Assembly (NCBI RefSeq): GCF_000002865.3
Contig: NW_001865055.1
Span: 356,418 to 420,417 of the forward strand
Source: Monosiga brevicollis MX1
Lineage: Eukaryota > Opisthokonta > Choanoflagellata > Craspedida > Salpingoecidae
Length of the DNA stretch: 64,000 bases
Direction: 5' to 3'
A program made the position numbers and the translations under genes. The notes beneath the pieces were generated by a model. It saw only the letters and a program-made list of their open reading frames with translations, was not told the origin of the DNA and did no database searches. This document shows, piece by piece, positions 22,851-38,159 of the stretch (its first letter is position 1; every line of letters starts with the position of its first letter).

Positions 22851-25800
22851 GCCGCCGCCACCAGCACCACCACTATACTGCCATGGCAGTGTCATCACGT
22901 ACTGTTCCATAGCAAAAAGACCAGCAGCTGAATGTGGACAGAGTGCATAGCTGCGCTGCTTCTTATATGTCGCCACAATGCCTGTACATCCCCGCACATC
23001 CCAGCATCGTCAGCGCTCAACTTCAGCAGGAGTGACCAGAAACAAAACCAGGCACATGCCCCCTGACAGAGGCTACAACCCATGTCGGCACATTGCAGCT
23101 AACCTTGGATGTCATCGTCAGAGGCACGGGCAGCCCCAAAAAAGGCTTGTGCTCGTTGAAGCAATCGGGCTTGATCAGCTCCAAAGTCAAGACGCCCAGT
23201 CAACTTGACCTTATCCATGACGGCTATTGGCCACAGTTAAGCACCGACGATGATGATGCAATCAACATCAACAAGACTGTGAGGAAAAGGGGGAAGTAGA
23301 ACGAAAAGAAAAAAAAGGGGGGGGGGGGGGGGGCATCGGTTGACAAAAGCAGCAAGCCAGCCCCGACTCAGGCGTCGCTGACCTTTACAGCGAACACTGT
23401 CACCATCCAGCAGCCAGTACACGTAACGCTCAAAGTTGGAGGGCACCACAATGTCCATGGCCGGTGCTGCTCGCGAGGCACAAATGATTGAATTAGAATG
23501 GTCATGCACTCGCGTTTTGGCGTGCAAGAGTGACAAAACGTACCCAATGATGGTTCCACCGGACGCGACGTGTAGTCGCCGTGCGCAAAGTAGCGATACA
23601 AGATGTCATTGCGGTTGGTAGCGACAACAAGGCGCGACACGGGCAAGCCCATTTGTGAAGCATAAAAGCCTGCTAGAGCGTTGCCAAAGTTGCCAGTTGG
23701 TGTCACGAAAGCCACAGGGGGGAGGGCTGCTGCTTCAATCTCCGACAAGTCCAAGTAGCGAAAGTAGGCATAAAAGTAGTACACAATCTGAAAGCAGCCC
23801 ATGCATGAAGAGTCAGCGAAGCATGAGGCGTTGAGCAGATCCCGGGCGCCTAGTCGGGGATGGGACAAGGCCACTGCTTGCTTTTGCAAGAGCTGTTTGC
23901 ATGCAGGGTGCATCGCCATGATCCTGTGCGCACCTGTGCCAAGATGCGAGCCCAATTGATGCTGTTGACCGCGGCCAGAGTGTGACGTTGACGAAATTCG
24001 GGGTCATTGAAGCATTCCTTGACCATCGCCTGGCAATCATCAAACGTGCCCTTGACGGCCACATTGTGCACATTGTCGTCCAAGACAGTCGTCATCTGCG
24101 ACAAAAAAAAAAAAAAAAAAGGAAGGGTGAGGTCTTGCATTTGTACGTCAAGCTTTTGGGCAATCCATTCCAAGCTCGATGCCGTACTTGCGCCTCTTGG
24201 ATGGGTGCAACGCGGCCTTCGGGGTGAAGAATGATTACATCCACGTTCGCCTTGCCTCGCAAGCCAAATATGGCGGCGCTGCCTGTATCCCCCGAGGTGG
24301 CACCAAGGACAGTGATGTGCTTGGGCTTCTCGCTCTGCCACCAACAGCAGCAACAAATCAGAAAGGTGTAGGGGTGAGGTTGGCGTGCCAATGATCACTT
24401 GACCAACGCTCGCATGCTTTGCAAGCAATGGCAGACCTGCGCATTGCGACGTGACAAAAAATACTCAAAAAGGTTGCCTACGAATTGCAACGCCACGTCC
24501 TTGAAAGCGCAGGTGGGCCCGTGAAACTGTTCGAGCAAGTACACACTGCCATCCTCTGAGAACTGTGAGAGCATAGCAGCCCGAAGCGACTGTGAGACGA
24601 TCAAAACTCGAGCCAGCGATACTACTTTGTTTGTCAATATCTGATCTGTCAAGATATGACGAGTGGTCGACAAATCAGGACTTTGCAAACAGCCGAACGC
24701 ACCTCAATGAGAGGCGTGACGTGCGCCGAGTCAAAAGTAGCGTAGGAGCGCTGTACCAGGGCTTCAAGCGTGCCCGCAGGTATCTCGTTCTGACCAATAA
24801 ATTTCCCCATCACCTGCGTGTATGAGAGCGAGGGAGGTTATGAGCGCGGAACATGGCGGTGTACCCGCTGTGAGTCTGCTCAGAAATCAAAATTAACCTC
24901 GACGGCAAGTTTGGGAAAGGAGAGTCGACGCCAGGCGCGCATGGTCTCTTCGGTGACTTTTGGGATCTATAGCCAGTCAAGTAAGGGCATCACAAATGAG
25001 AGTGGCGAGGGAGAAACCACAAGGCGACGGCAGGTCTTCAAAAGGGTCGGAGTGCGGCTTGAGCAGAGATGGGCCCACCTGGTTGGGTACATAGAGACCA
25101 CCGTCTGGAGCCAGGCCAGCCATCACGGCCTCTTCAAAAGACACGGCACTTGCTGTGGATGGGCAGGACAATGAAAGAACGCCAGGCGAAGGCAGGGTAG
25201 ATGCGGGGTGGGTGTGACCATCATGGCCTGTGACGCACCAGGGCCACCGCGCGTGCTGACGTAGCTGGGGCAATCGCCCTGGGCAGCCAAGCCTGGCCGC
25301 GTGATGGTTTCGGTGACTGCGACAACGTGGGCACCCACGGCCGTCGGGCGCGTGATGCGGACCGTGCCATCGACACCGTTGGCACGAGCGGCGGCAAGCA
25401 TGGCATCCGCCACTTGACGGTCACGTCTTTCCAGGGTGCTCTGGGCGTATACGTCACCGCGGGCGCCAACAGTCAGGGCCATGATACTGCTGCCTGCACC
25501 AGACAAGAATGCTCCTGATAGATGTTCCCATGCAACCAAGACAAGCAAGAGCATGAAAGAAAGCAATGACATGAAAGGCTTTGGGCTCGCATTTGTGAGC
25601 GCCATTGACGGCTCGCTCGAAAAGCGTGAGATGTATGTTATGTCGTAAAGTGTGATTGTGTGTACCTTTGGCCCCGGCGTCAAGCGCAGCTTGAATGACG
25701 GGATAAAGCGCAGGCATGACTTTGGCGGATCCGCGAACGGGCTGATGGAGTCGATCTTCCGTTGCTAAGAAAAAATATTCAAAATCAGGCCAGCACGAGG

Positions 25801-27015
25801 AATTGTGTGCGTAAGAACATGCGATTGTGCAACGAAGCTCGAAAGCAGGGGGTCTGGTGATACAATGACACTGATATACCTGCGCGCAAGGCTTCGTAAT
25901 CACGGGTGAGGATGCAATTGATGAGCAGAGCGGCGCGGCCAATGTTAAAGATGGCGTCCTCGCGAGAAATCTGGCAGCAGAGGGGCTGATGAGCGCACAG
26001 CTTCAAAACAAGACATGAAGAGCTCAGATTGGAGAGTGCATGCCATGGGGGGCCCACCTTGTCGGGCAACATGGCGCGAGCTTCGTGGGTAGACATGGGC
26101 ACATTGGGCGTGAGGACTACGCACTGGAGGCCAGCAGGTACTGGGATACCAGTCGTGTCCCACCGTTCACCATTGTTGACGCCAATCTGGAAGGCCATGC
26201 GAAACACGTAGCGAGTCGTGAAAAGATACAAAAGGCCTGCAACATTATACAAACGGAGGGGCGAAGGGGAGGCATTTGGGGAGAAACATCAGCTTGGCAA
26301 TCTACCTGGAGGTTGCCATAGATGCACGGGGAGAGGTTGTCAATGTGTCCTTCAATTTCGGCAGCAGCCTGCAGCATTTCTTCCTGCCCAGCAACGGCAA
26401 GTTCTTTGCCGGCAAGGACAAGACCAGCAAGCAAGCCGGAAACGATGGCGGCTGAGGAGGAGCCCAAGCCGCTGCCAAAAGGGATGTCATTGCGGCAAGA
26501 GTACGCCAATGTCGGCATGGGCACGCCAGCCAAGCGGAAGGCAAGTTCGGCGCCTTTGACCACCAGATTCTCGCCATTGCGCGGCAGCACATCTGCCCCC
26601 TCCCCCTCAATGTGGATCGAGAACCTAAACGCCCGTGCACAGGATGAAGGAAAGTGAGCGCGAGCGTGTTCAACTGGCCTCAACAGAGGATCCGAAAGGG
26701 CTGGAAGGGGGTTGGGCTTCCGGGCGGACGTGGCTGGGGCTGGGACGGCACTGACGCGCTGGCAAGCTCAACGGTGAGCTCATTCCAAATGTCCACAGCC
26801 ATGCCTAGGCAGTCGTAGCCACTGCCCAGATTGGCCGTCGTTGCTGGGACGCGCACCGTGACCTTGCTTCGAATGGCTGCACAAAATCAAGTGGATGGTT
26901 GGAAGCATGCAGCGCATCCAATGTTTTAGCAAGTTCAAACAAGACTAGACTTCCCGGCCTTGGCGTGTCGTGAGCCTCCTGGCGCGCAATGCGATAACTT
27001 ACGAGTTGCGGCCAT
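22177..27015 (-). CDS. Homoserine kinase-threonine synthase fusion (bifunctional) with C-terminal hydrophobic tail
   Basis: One gene of about 17 exons gives both last steps of threonine synthesis. The N-terminal half is a GHMP-family homoserine kinase: [20 protein letters not shown], the ATP loop [50 protein letters not shown], and [20 protein letters not shown]. The same exon (about 25245-25500) reads without a break from [16 protein letters not shown] into threonine synthase at [12 protein letters not shown], joined in phase to [20 protein letters not shown]. Then come the PLP-lysine region [74 protein letters not shown], and [20 protein letters not shown]. After the normal end ([13 protein letters not shown]) there is an extra tail of about 60 residues closing with [20 protein letters not shown] and LVRW, a possible tail anchor. 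Starts MAATPIRSK. Confidence 0.95.
22799..22850. repeat. (CA)n microsatellite in a threonine synthase intron
   Basis: About 26 CA units at the edge of an intron of the fusion gene. A second intron (23317-23333) has a 17-base G run. Confidence 0.9.
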
Positions 27016-27865
27016 GCTGTCGGTGGTGGATCCAACGTCGACGCAGGCCGATGTCATCAATGCTCAGTCTGCAACCAAGCAGCGAGCGACCGTGAGTCAG
27101 CCTTTGATCGAATGCCCCATCCATTCCATTTGACATGTAAATGCAAGCACAGCACAGCACAGCACAGCACAGCACAGCACAGCACAGCACAGCACAGCAC
27201 AGCACAGCACAGAGCAGCCATACTCCGTCTCTCTTCCCCCAGACAGTCTCTTCCGGGCACTACATGCACCATCACCATCGCTGCTACACGCCCCTCCCCT
27301 CCTCCCGGCGCAGCCACTGACCTCGCTCGAGCCACAGAGAGAGTCAACAACAACAACACTCCGACGTCGTATTGCAAAGCAACAGAAAATTGTCTGACAA
27401 GGGGGTTGATGAACTGAACATTGAGGTTTTTGTTGGGTATCAGGTACTGATAACGATAGTTAATGTTGTATCATATCTACTTATTGTAGGAAGATCAAAC
27501 TTGGGTTTGTGTAGCTATTTAGTTGGTTCGTGAAGACATGAAGCAAAGTCTCATGTTACTTTATGCTGAGCTTATAGCAGTATTTGCAGCATGCAGGCAG
27601 TACAGCAACAATGTCAGCAGTGCCCCGTCGCCAAGCAAAACAATGCCACAGCAACCAAACTCTCACTGCATTCGCTCCCCCAAAGAGGGTTCATCAATCT
27701 AAACTACCACTCTTCAATTATGATATTTGTACAACATAAAGTGTGATATACATTACAGTATTATAGCAGCTAAGTATTTTATTTTTTATTTTTATTTGGG
27801 TGTTCCACTGCACAAAATGCCGCCCACCAAATTGGTCCGCCGCCCCTTGTCTCTCGCGCTGAGCC

Positions 27866-27907
<42 letters not shown>

Positions 27908-28155
27908 CTGGCTGCCTCTGTCCTCTCTCTGTCTCTGTCTCTGTCTGTGTCTCCGTCTGCTCTTTTTGCCATGTCTGCCTTCTGTCTGGTCTATCTCTGC
28001 CTACTCTTCTCGTGCTCTCAAACTTTCTCGCGCGCTCCCCCTTCTCCTCCTCCTCTCCTCTCCTCCTCCTCCTCTCTTCTCCTCCCCCTTCTCCTTCTCC
28101 TCTCTTCTCCTCTCTTGATCGCCAGCACTCACCATTTTGACGCCGTGCCTGGCAG
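27016..28155. promoter_or_regulatory. Divergent intergenic region with AGCAC pentamer array and CTG repeat
   Basis: It lies between the start of the homoserine kinase-threonine synthase gene (minus) and the WD-repeat gene (plus). It contains 13 copies of AGCAC (27146-27210), an AT-rich stretch with CATAAAGTGTGATATACATT at 27735-27754, a (GCT)12 run at 27868-27903 and CT-rich DNA to 28110. An ATG at 27817 opens a frame with polyalanine from the GCT run, but it is low complexity and I cannot link it to the next exon. Confidence 0.5.
27146..27210. repeat. (AGCAC)13 pentanucleotide array
   Basis: Thirteen uninterrupted copies, 65 bases, just upstream of the homoserine kinase start codon. Confidence 0.95.
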
Positions 28156-31100
28156 GATGGCCAATCCTTTCTGGCCAGCTTGAGTCGGTTGGAAAAGGCG
28201 CACGGCAAGAAGCTCGTCCACTTTGTCCTTTGCTGCATTGAAGCTTGCAAAGATGGCATCACCTGGGCCGAGCTGGAAGATGTTGTTGCCCTGAATGATG
28301 AGGTAGCTTTCACCCATCTGCACACAACATGACCATGCTCTCCCCCTCTCGGACAACGTCTGCAACCTTGTCGTGTGATCCTGATCCAAACCACCGGCTC
28401 CCCCCACCAACATTCACTCATTGTGACCTGTTACCAACCAACCAAACCCGCTTCCTCTTTGATCTAGGTCCTCAATGAAGTATTCTCCAACCTTGGGCGC
28501 GCCCCGACGGCCGTGCGGCGCGTTCCTGAGCAGCAGTGGCGAGCCCTGGTTCATGCTCTGTCCAACTACGTCGAGGTCAAGCACACTGTCTTGCTTCGAA
28601 ACGGCTGACAAGTCCGCATGCTGACCTCACTCACTGGTTCACTTGCCGCTCACGTTGCCTGTTTCACCACAGGAGCATACCATCCACGAACATCCAGGCC
28701 TGCTCCAATTCTTCATCGAGGATTACGGCGATGTTGTGCAGGGAGACATGCTCTCCGAAATTCACACCTTCACCGCAGTTCACGAGCATTTGGCAGACTA
28801 TTTCTCCGGCAAATGGGCCGATGCCCCAAAGCCATTTCAGCATCCTCCTGAGATGGTCCGCCGTTTTGGCATTTCCGAGGTATCCCAACGCACAAATTCA
28901 ACCAGACACACTTTGGAGCAATCTTGTGTTGCTGCTGACGCCATCGCGCGCTCGTGCCTTGCATCTCCAATCCTCACACCCAAACGACGCCGGTGCACCT
29001 TGGTCGGTTCGTCGCCCCTTTGAGCAGAGCGGTGAAGCCGAGAGACAGATTCAAGACCAGCCGCTACAGTTTCCTCCAACGAGCGACAGAGGCCTTTTGG
29101 CCCGCGACGGCAAGCGGTACGTCACTTACCTTGGCCCACCCATCTTGCAACTTTCAAGTCACCTAACGGCAATGCCCAACTCGCCTGCGTTCCCGACCCC
29201 AGATACAATACCAGAAGACTTCGCGAGCTGAGCGACCACTTGATCGGTAGGCGTGCGAAAGCCACTTTGCTGGTCATCTTAATTGCCCGGCATCCTCTTC
29301 GATCGTTCATGTCACTACCATGACCGTGTTGCCGTCCAACCACAGCCGCCTGCCGCTGGAACGAGGTGATGGAGCTTTGTCTCGGCAACCCCGACTACAT
29401 CAGGGCTCGCATCCTCGTGACTGGAGATCTCGAAGACCTCGTCGAGGACTTTGATGCGTTGCCCGGTCGGTCACACACACATGATCATGCGCACCAGCGT
29501 CGCCTCCGCTTGATTCATCCCACCATCGATGCGGCCTCATGGATTGTATTTGGGTGTGGGCGTCGTGAGCTCACCTGCCGGTCATCTTGTTCAGAAAATA
29601 TGGCGCAGTCGCTCAAGACCTTCAAGCTGGCGTTGGCTGAGTCCCATTTTGCCCTCTCGCAATCCCCAGCACAAGTGGGTCGTGTTGCTTGGCAGGCCTA
29701 CCGCCAACGAGCAAATTCGAGTCCCCTTCCCAACGCGTTTCTCATCAAACTGACAACTCACCCGTGTGTGCGGCAAATCGCAGCTGCCTGTCCAAATCGC
29801 TGCGCGCCTATTGCCAGCTCGATGTCAACCTCAACCCTTCCGTGGGTGCGTCTCTGCCCCTCTCATGTGGCGCCGCGTTCTCCTCCACCCTCCCTTGCCC
29901 GGAAATTTTCTGGTCCAAGTGACCTCATCGTGCGCTGGCCGGCTGGCCTCGTTGTTAGGTTTCCAGCCAAATTTCTCGAGGTGGCACGCCTGAATGGCAA
30001 ACTCGAGGAACTGGCTCTGCTTCCACTTCATGCGTGTCTGCCCTCTGAGGCGCAGCTCTCCCTGGCCGAACTTCAGAGTCATCAACACGCCGTCCATGCT
30101 CTCACCTCGGCTCGGCGCCATTCCATTTACGTCACGGGCTCCGATGATCGCTCCATCAAGGTAAAAGCTCCCTTGTTGAATCTTCTTTGGCCTAAATGTC
30201 ATCTTTGCCGTGCGTCACTGTCTCGCCTCGCAAACTACCATCTCAACTCACCATTTTTTACACCCGGATCTCCACTTCAGGTGTGGCAACATGGACGGCG
30301 GCTTCCCATTCAGGTGCGAATCAGAATTCCTTTCCCTTTCTTCTCAAGCATCCATGTTGCTGGGCACAGCCGCCAGGCTGAGCTCGACGTCTTCATCCTA
30401 TACGCATCTGTTGCTTAGGTATTTGACGACCTACGTGATTGGGTCCGCTGCGTATCCTTGAATCGAGGTGCTACAAAAGTGCTGGCAGCAGGTCCCACAG
30501 GGTCTGTCATCTATATGGACGTGGCCCGTGGCGTGGTACGTGCTGCTGCAACACGCCCGGCATTTCCTGCACCTGCCTGCACCTAGCATTACGGGTAGTT
30601 GCTGTTCGCCTGGGCATCAACTGAAACCCACATCATCATCTTTGTCCACAATGACAGGTGCTGAAGGAGCTGCAGGGGCATAAGAAGAGCGTCAATAGTA
30701 TCGACTTTAGCCCAGACGGCACCATGGCTGTTTCTGGAGCCGATGATGGTCAGGGCATTGTGTGGGACTTGGCCCGTGACCGAGTTCAGTCTCAATTTAC
30801 CTTTGATTGTGCCGTAACTTCCACGCGCTTTGTGGATGACCGCCGAATCCTGGCCGCCGGCGGCGACGGTGCGTGTGGGACTGGACCAGGCCATTCTGTT
30901 CCTTGGCAACTCTGCACCTGCTCATCCTGCATGCCCCTCCCCGACTCATCTGTGCCACCGGAAACGCTCGTGTGCTTCAAAAGGCATGGTACGCATCCTC
31001 GATGCTGAAACGTCCCATCCACAAAATACATTGTTTGGAGCTTCGGAGGCCATCACCTGTGCCATCCCGACCATCAACGGCACCCATATCATTGCTGGTT

Positions 31101-33384
31101 TGGCCCTTTTTGACACGTCTGCATGGCACCTCACAAATACCAATGCTCAACTCATTCGCTTTGCATTCAACCGTGATTCATCGTCTATAGCAAGCGAGGA
31201 CTTGAGCCTTCGTGTCTACCCCACCCCCGATCGCGTGGCCGGCGACGTGCGCGTACGTCCTTGTCGTGCAGGCCTCCACGCAAATCGGTTCATCGTGCAA
31301 CTGACATAAATTGGCTATTTCCAGGATGCTGACGTCGTCTTCACCGGGCATACAAAGGCAATTAACGACATTGTGCACGTCGGTCAGTCACGATTTCTGC
31401 CAATAGACCATGATTTCTTGGCACCGCCGAATCCTCCTTTTTTTTTTTTTTAAACACCACTGGCTACTCGTCGCAGGCCCGGGAAGTGGGTTGATTTTGA
31501 CGGCGAGTGAGGATTGCTCTGTGCGCCTGTGGAATTTCATGCGCCGAACAGCCGTGGCCTCTTTCTTTGCCATCAGCCCAGTCCTTGGGGTTTGTCGCAT
31601 ATGCTCTGTACCAAACTGTACTTGATATTCGAGTTGAGGGGGCTCTGTAGCCCTTAGGTTCCTCACGCTTCCCCCGGCTTGCTCTGAACTGCCATGACAC
31701 GCTGCGCTCCTGATCGCGTCAGGTGGCTTCGCTGTTGACAGAATCAGCCTGTGTTTACAGTTGTGCTGATGGCACCGTTGGTGTCTTGGGCATTCACAAG
31801 AGTAAGTGCATGATATGTCAAGTTCCGGCCTCTCGAAACCTACACACTCACCTCGTACCTCGACTCGTGCCCATGTGCCAGCGCTGGAGTCGGTTCGGAA
31901 CGGACCCAGTTTTCTCGACGTGCCGGCCTTGCCACTTGTGCGTTTTTCTTCGCTTCGACGACCTTTGCGCGCTTCTTTGCTGTCAAACCTCCACCGAGGA
32001 AATGCCAGGCCTTGAAACAAGCTCTCCCATAGTCTCAGGGGATTGCCGAGCCAACTCATCTCGTGCCCAATCTGATCTGCAGGCTTATCATCCGACCGAA
32101 CCAAGCGTGACAATTACGGGAGGCAAGGGCTTGGAACTCATTCAGCAAGACGACGCAGCAGCAGGTTGAGACTACCATCCACCAACGTTGACAATGGCTG
32201 CGCCTTTGCCAAGGCTTTAGATTCACAGCATTGCGTTGGCATCGCACACTAGGCACAACTGCACCCGAATCAGAGGCGCAGGCAGCAGCAGAAGCCCCCA
32301 CGCTGTCAGCACCTGTTGAAGCCGCCGATCCGACCCAAGCGTTGGGTGAGTGGGAACTTGATGCCCAACGCAAGGACGAGGAGCGCCAGAAGCGTCGAGA
32401 AGAACAAGAAAAACGCCAAGCCAAGCTGGCCGCCCTCTTGGCAGAACTTGACGGTGAGCGTCTTGGGCGGTCACCTCAGCAGTCACGCATCAAAGAGCAA
32501 GACTTTGATTAACTAGCGCTGCACATGGGCACAACCTTTGCAACGATACGCATAGATGATGTATCGGCCGAAGCCAAGGCAACGCGCAAGCTGAGCCATA
32601 AGACGAGCGAAGGCAACATTTCCCGAAATTCGGTGGTAGGTTCTGGCTCGGCCACGCGTTTGGTTGATCAGTAATGTTCTGTGTTTTTATCTGTTGCATG
32701 TGCATTGGCTCCATTGAACCAACATTTGGGCTATGTACTCATTTGGCGTGTACAGTATGGCTTTGACGGGGAGGTTGAGGCTTCTTCGCCTGCACCTGAC
32801 AACTCGAGCAAAGCTACCGCAAATGCCACAGCTGCGAGTGCTACTGCGAGCGCAACAGCGTCTACGAGCAAGATGTCACGCGCCAAGAAGGCTCCCAAGG
32901 GAGCAGAAGAAGCCGATGCGCTGGCTGCGACGCGTGTCAGTGTATTGAAGGCTGCACAGGCCTTTACCAACTCAGCCCCAAGCTCGACCACGCCCAGCCG
33001 CCACGGTAGGCTGCGCATGCCCCCCCCCCCTTTTGTTTTCCAGTGTGCAGGGGGTGTCTCGCTGTATGAAGCATAGTCACGGTGCGCGCGATGTGGTGCG
33101 AATAGGATCGGTTGAAGTGCCGATTCAAACGGGCAAAGTACAAACGGTTGGTTGGCCGTTTGCACAAACTGTGGGCCGGAGGGATGCTTTTGCCAACTCT
33201 CCCAGTGGTTGTTTGGCCCCTCACAGTTTGGCACAATCTGTCTGACATACAGGTCATGCGACGCTTGACGCTGGGCAAGGGCATCACTGGCGATGATTTG
33301 GTGAGTGGGTCTAGCCGTGTGCCGGACGAGAAGAGACTGGCAAGAAACGGACAGTGGCCGAGAATGCGATAGCGGAGGGGGAGG

Positions 33385-33418
<34 letters not shown>

Positions 33419-34420
33419 CTTATTCGCCCCCCCCCCCTCTTTCCTCGATCCTGGAATGATGAATTAGATTGCGGATGGGGACGAGAGTCGCGAGCCGCGG
33501 CAGGTGGTCGTGAGCGATGATGAGGATGAGGATGCGGAGGTGGAGGTGGACAACCAAGTCGAGCCCGAAAATCAGGCCTCGGAGCAGACCGAACCAAAGG
33601 GGGCAGCGCCGGCGCTGTCCGTGACGGACGGAGATGCAAGCTTCGACCAGAAGGCGGGCGATGATGAGGAGATGGCTGACGTGTTTTTGGAAGACCGTGG
33701 CTTTGCCGATGTGGCCACGCAAGACATGAGTGCGGAGGAGAAGCAGGTGTGTCTACAAAATCCAGCATGCCTGCCGGCCTGCTTTGATGCCCCTGGGCGT
33801 GTATTAGGGGAACGTGGTGTGCTGGGGGGAGGAACAAGGATTTTATTGGTGTGGGCAAGCAAGTACGCTGGGTTGCACTCACTGGGCGGTGGTGTTGGCA
33901 GCGAGCGTTTGAGCGGTTGGTGCTGGGGGAGCACGCAGACGTGATGACGTTGGAGCAGGCTCGAGCATCGCGGCATGAGAGTGGCAGTAGTGTATCCTTG
34001 GTGTTACCCGCACGGGCGGAAACACCAGATACGTCGCGACGCAGTCGTCGTAGTCGACGAGACAAGAAGCGGCGGAGTCACAGCGAATCGGGCACGACCA
34101 CGCCGGTGGTCTCGCGCATGGGCTCAAGCTTACGTGTGGCGCCTCTATCTTCGCTGGATTCTGTGCGAGCTGGCTCGCCCAGCCCTGTGCCGCCAGGATC
34201 GCCCAAGCCAATGTTTGAGGAGACAAACATTTTGGTGGAGGAACCGTTGGAGGCGGTCAACGACACGGGCCTGACGCTACCGGCCCATTTTACGCAGCGC
34301 CGCAGTGGACACGGCCGCAACAAGAATGCGGGCGGTGGCAGCAGTCTGGCGCTGAGCAGCCACGACCCGGCGGGCGGCGACGCGAGTAGCAATGGCGGTG
34401 GCTGTTGCCTCATTCAGTAA
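28156..34420 (+). CDS. STAND-family WD-repeat protein lacking a NACHT domain, with C-terminal CaaX box (5' end uncertain)
   Basis: The first recognisable exon (GITWAELEDVVALNDE, then VLNEVFSNLGRAPTAVRRVP) resembles the winged-helix part that follows NACHT in NWD1/TEP1/NPHP3-type proteins. It continues with HEHLADYFSGKWADAPKPF, NTRRLRELSDHLIG and WNEVMELCLGNPDYIRARIL. About seven WD blades follow, for example HSIYVTGSDDRSIKVWQHGR, LKELQGHKKSVNSIDFSPDG and LILTASEDCSVRLWNFMRR. A charged helix (DEERQKRREEQEKRQAKL) leads, by an in-phase 62-base intron (about 32453-32514), into an Ala/Ser/acidic region. The end GGGCCLIQ is a CaaX box with an extra cysteine, suggesting farnesylation plus palmitoylation. 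No P-loop exists in the 1.1 kb upstream and the true start was not found. Alternatively the gene stops at 32512 and a second starts at 32525, but 12 bases is too little for an intergenic gap. Confidence 0.72.
33387..33418. repeat. Poly-T run inside an intron
   Basis: About 32 T followed by a C run (33428-33438), in an intron of the WD-repeat gene near its 3' splice site. Length is prone to sequencing error. Confidence 0.85.
34406..34417 (+). other. CaaX prenylation box (CLIQ)
   Basis: The last four codons before the stop encode C-L-I-Q. A C-terminal Gln favours farnesyltransferase, and the Cys just upstream is a possible palmitoylation site. Confidence 0.6.

Positions 34421-38159
<3,739 letters not shown>

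Noticed and set aside
27146-27210. CRISPR array or telomere-like repeat
   Set aside because: Uninterrupted pentamer without spacers, in a eukaryote; a simple microsatellite.
27727-28140. 137-codon frame with polyalanine as the first exon of the WD-repeat gene
   Set aside because: Same frame as the next exon, but no convincing donor site, and composition is that of the GCT and CT repeats.
32731-34065. 444-codon minus-strand open frame
   Set aside because: It is antisense to the WD-repeat gene exons, is Pro/His/Arg-rich and crosses their introns; a shadow frame in GC-rich coding DNA.
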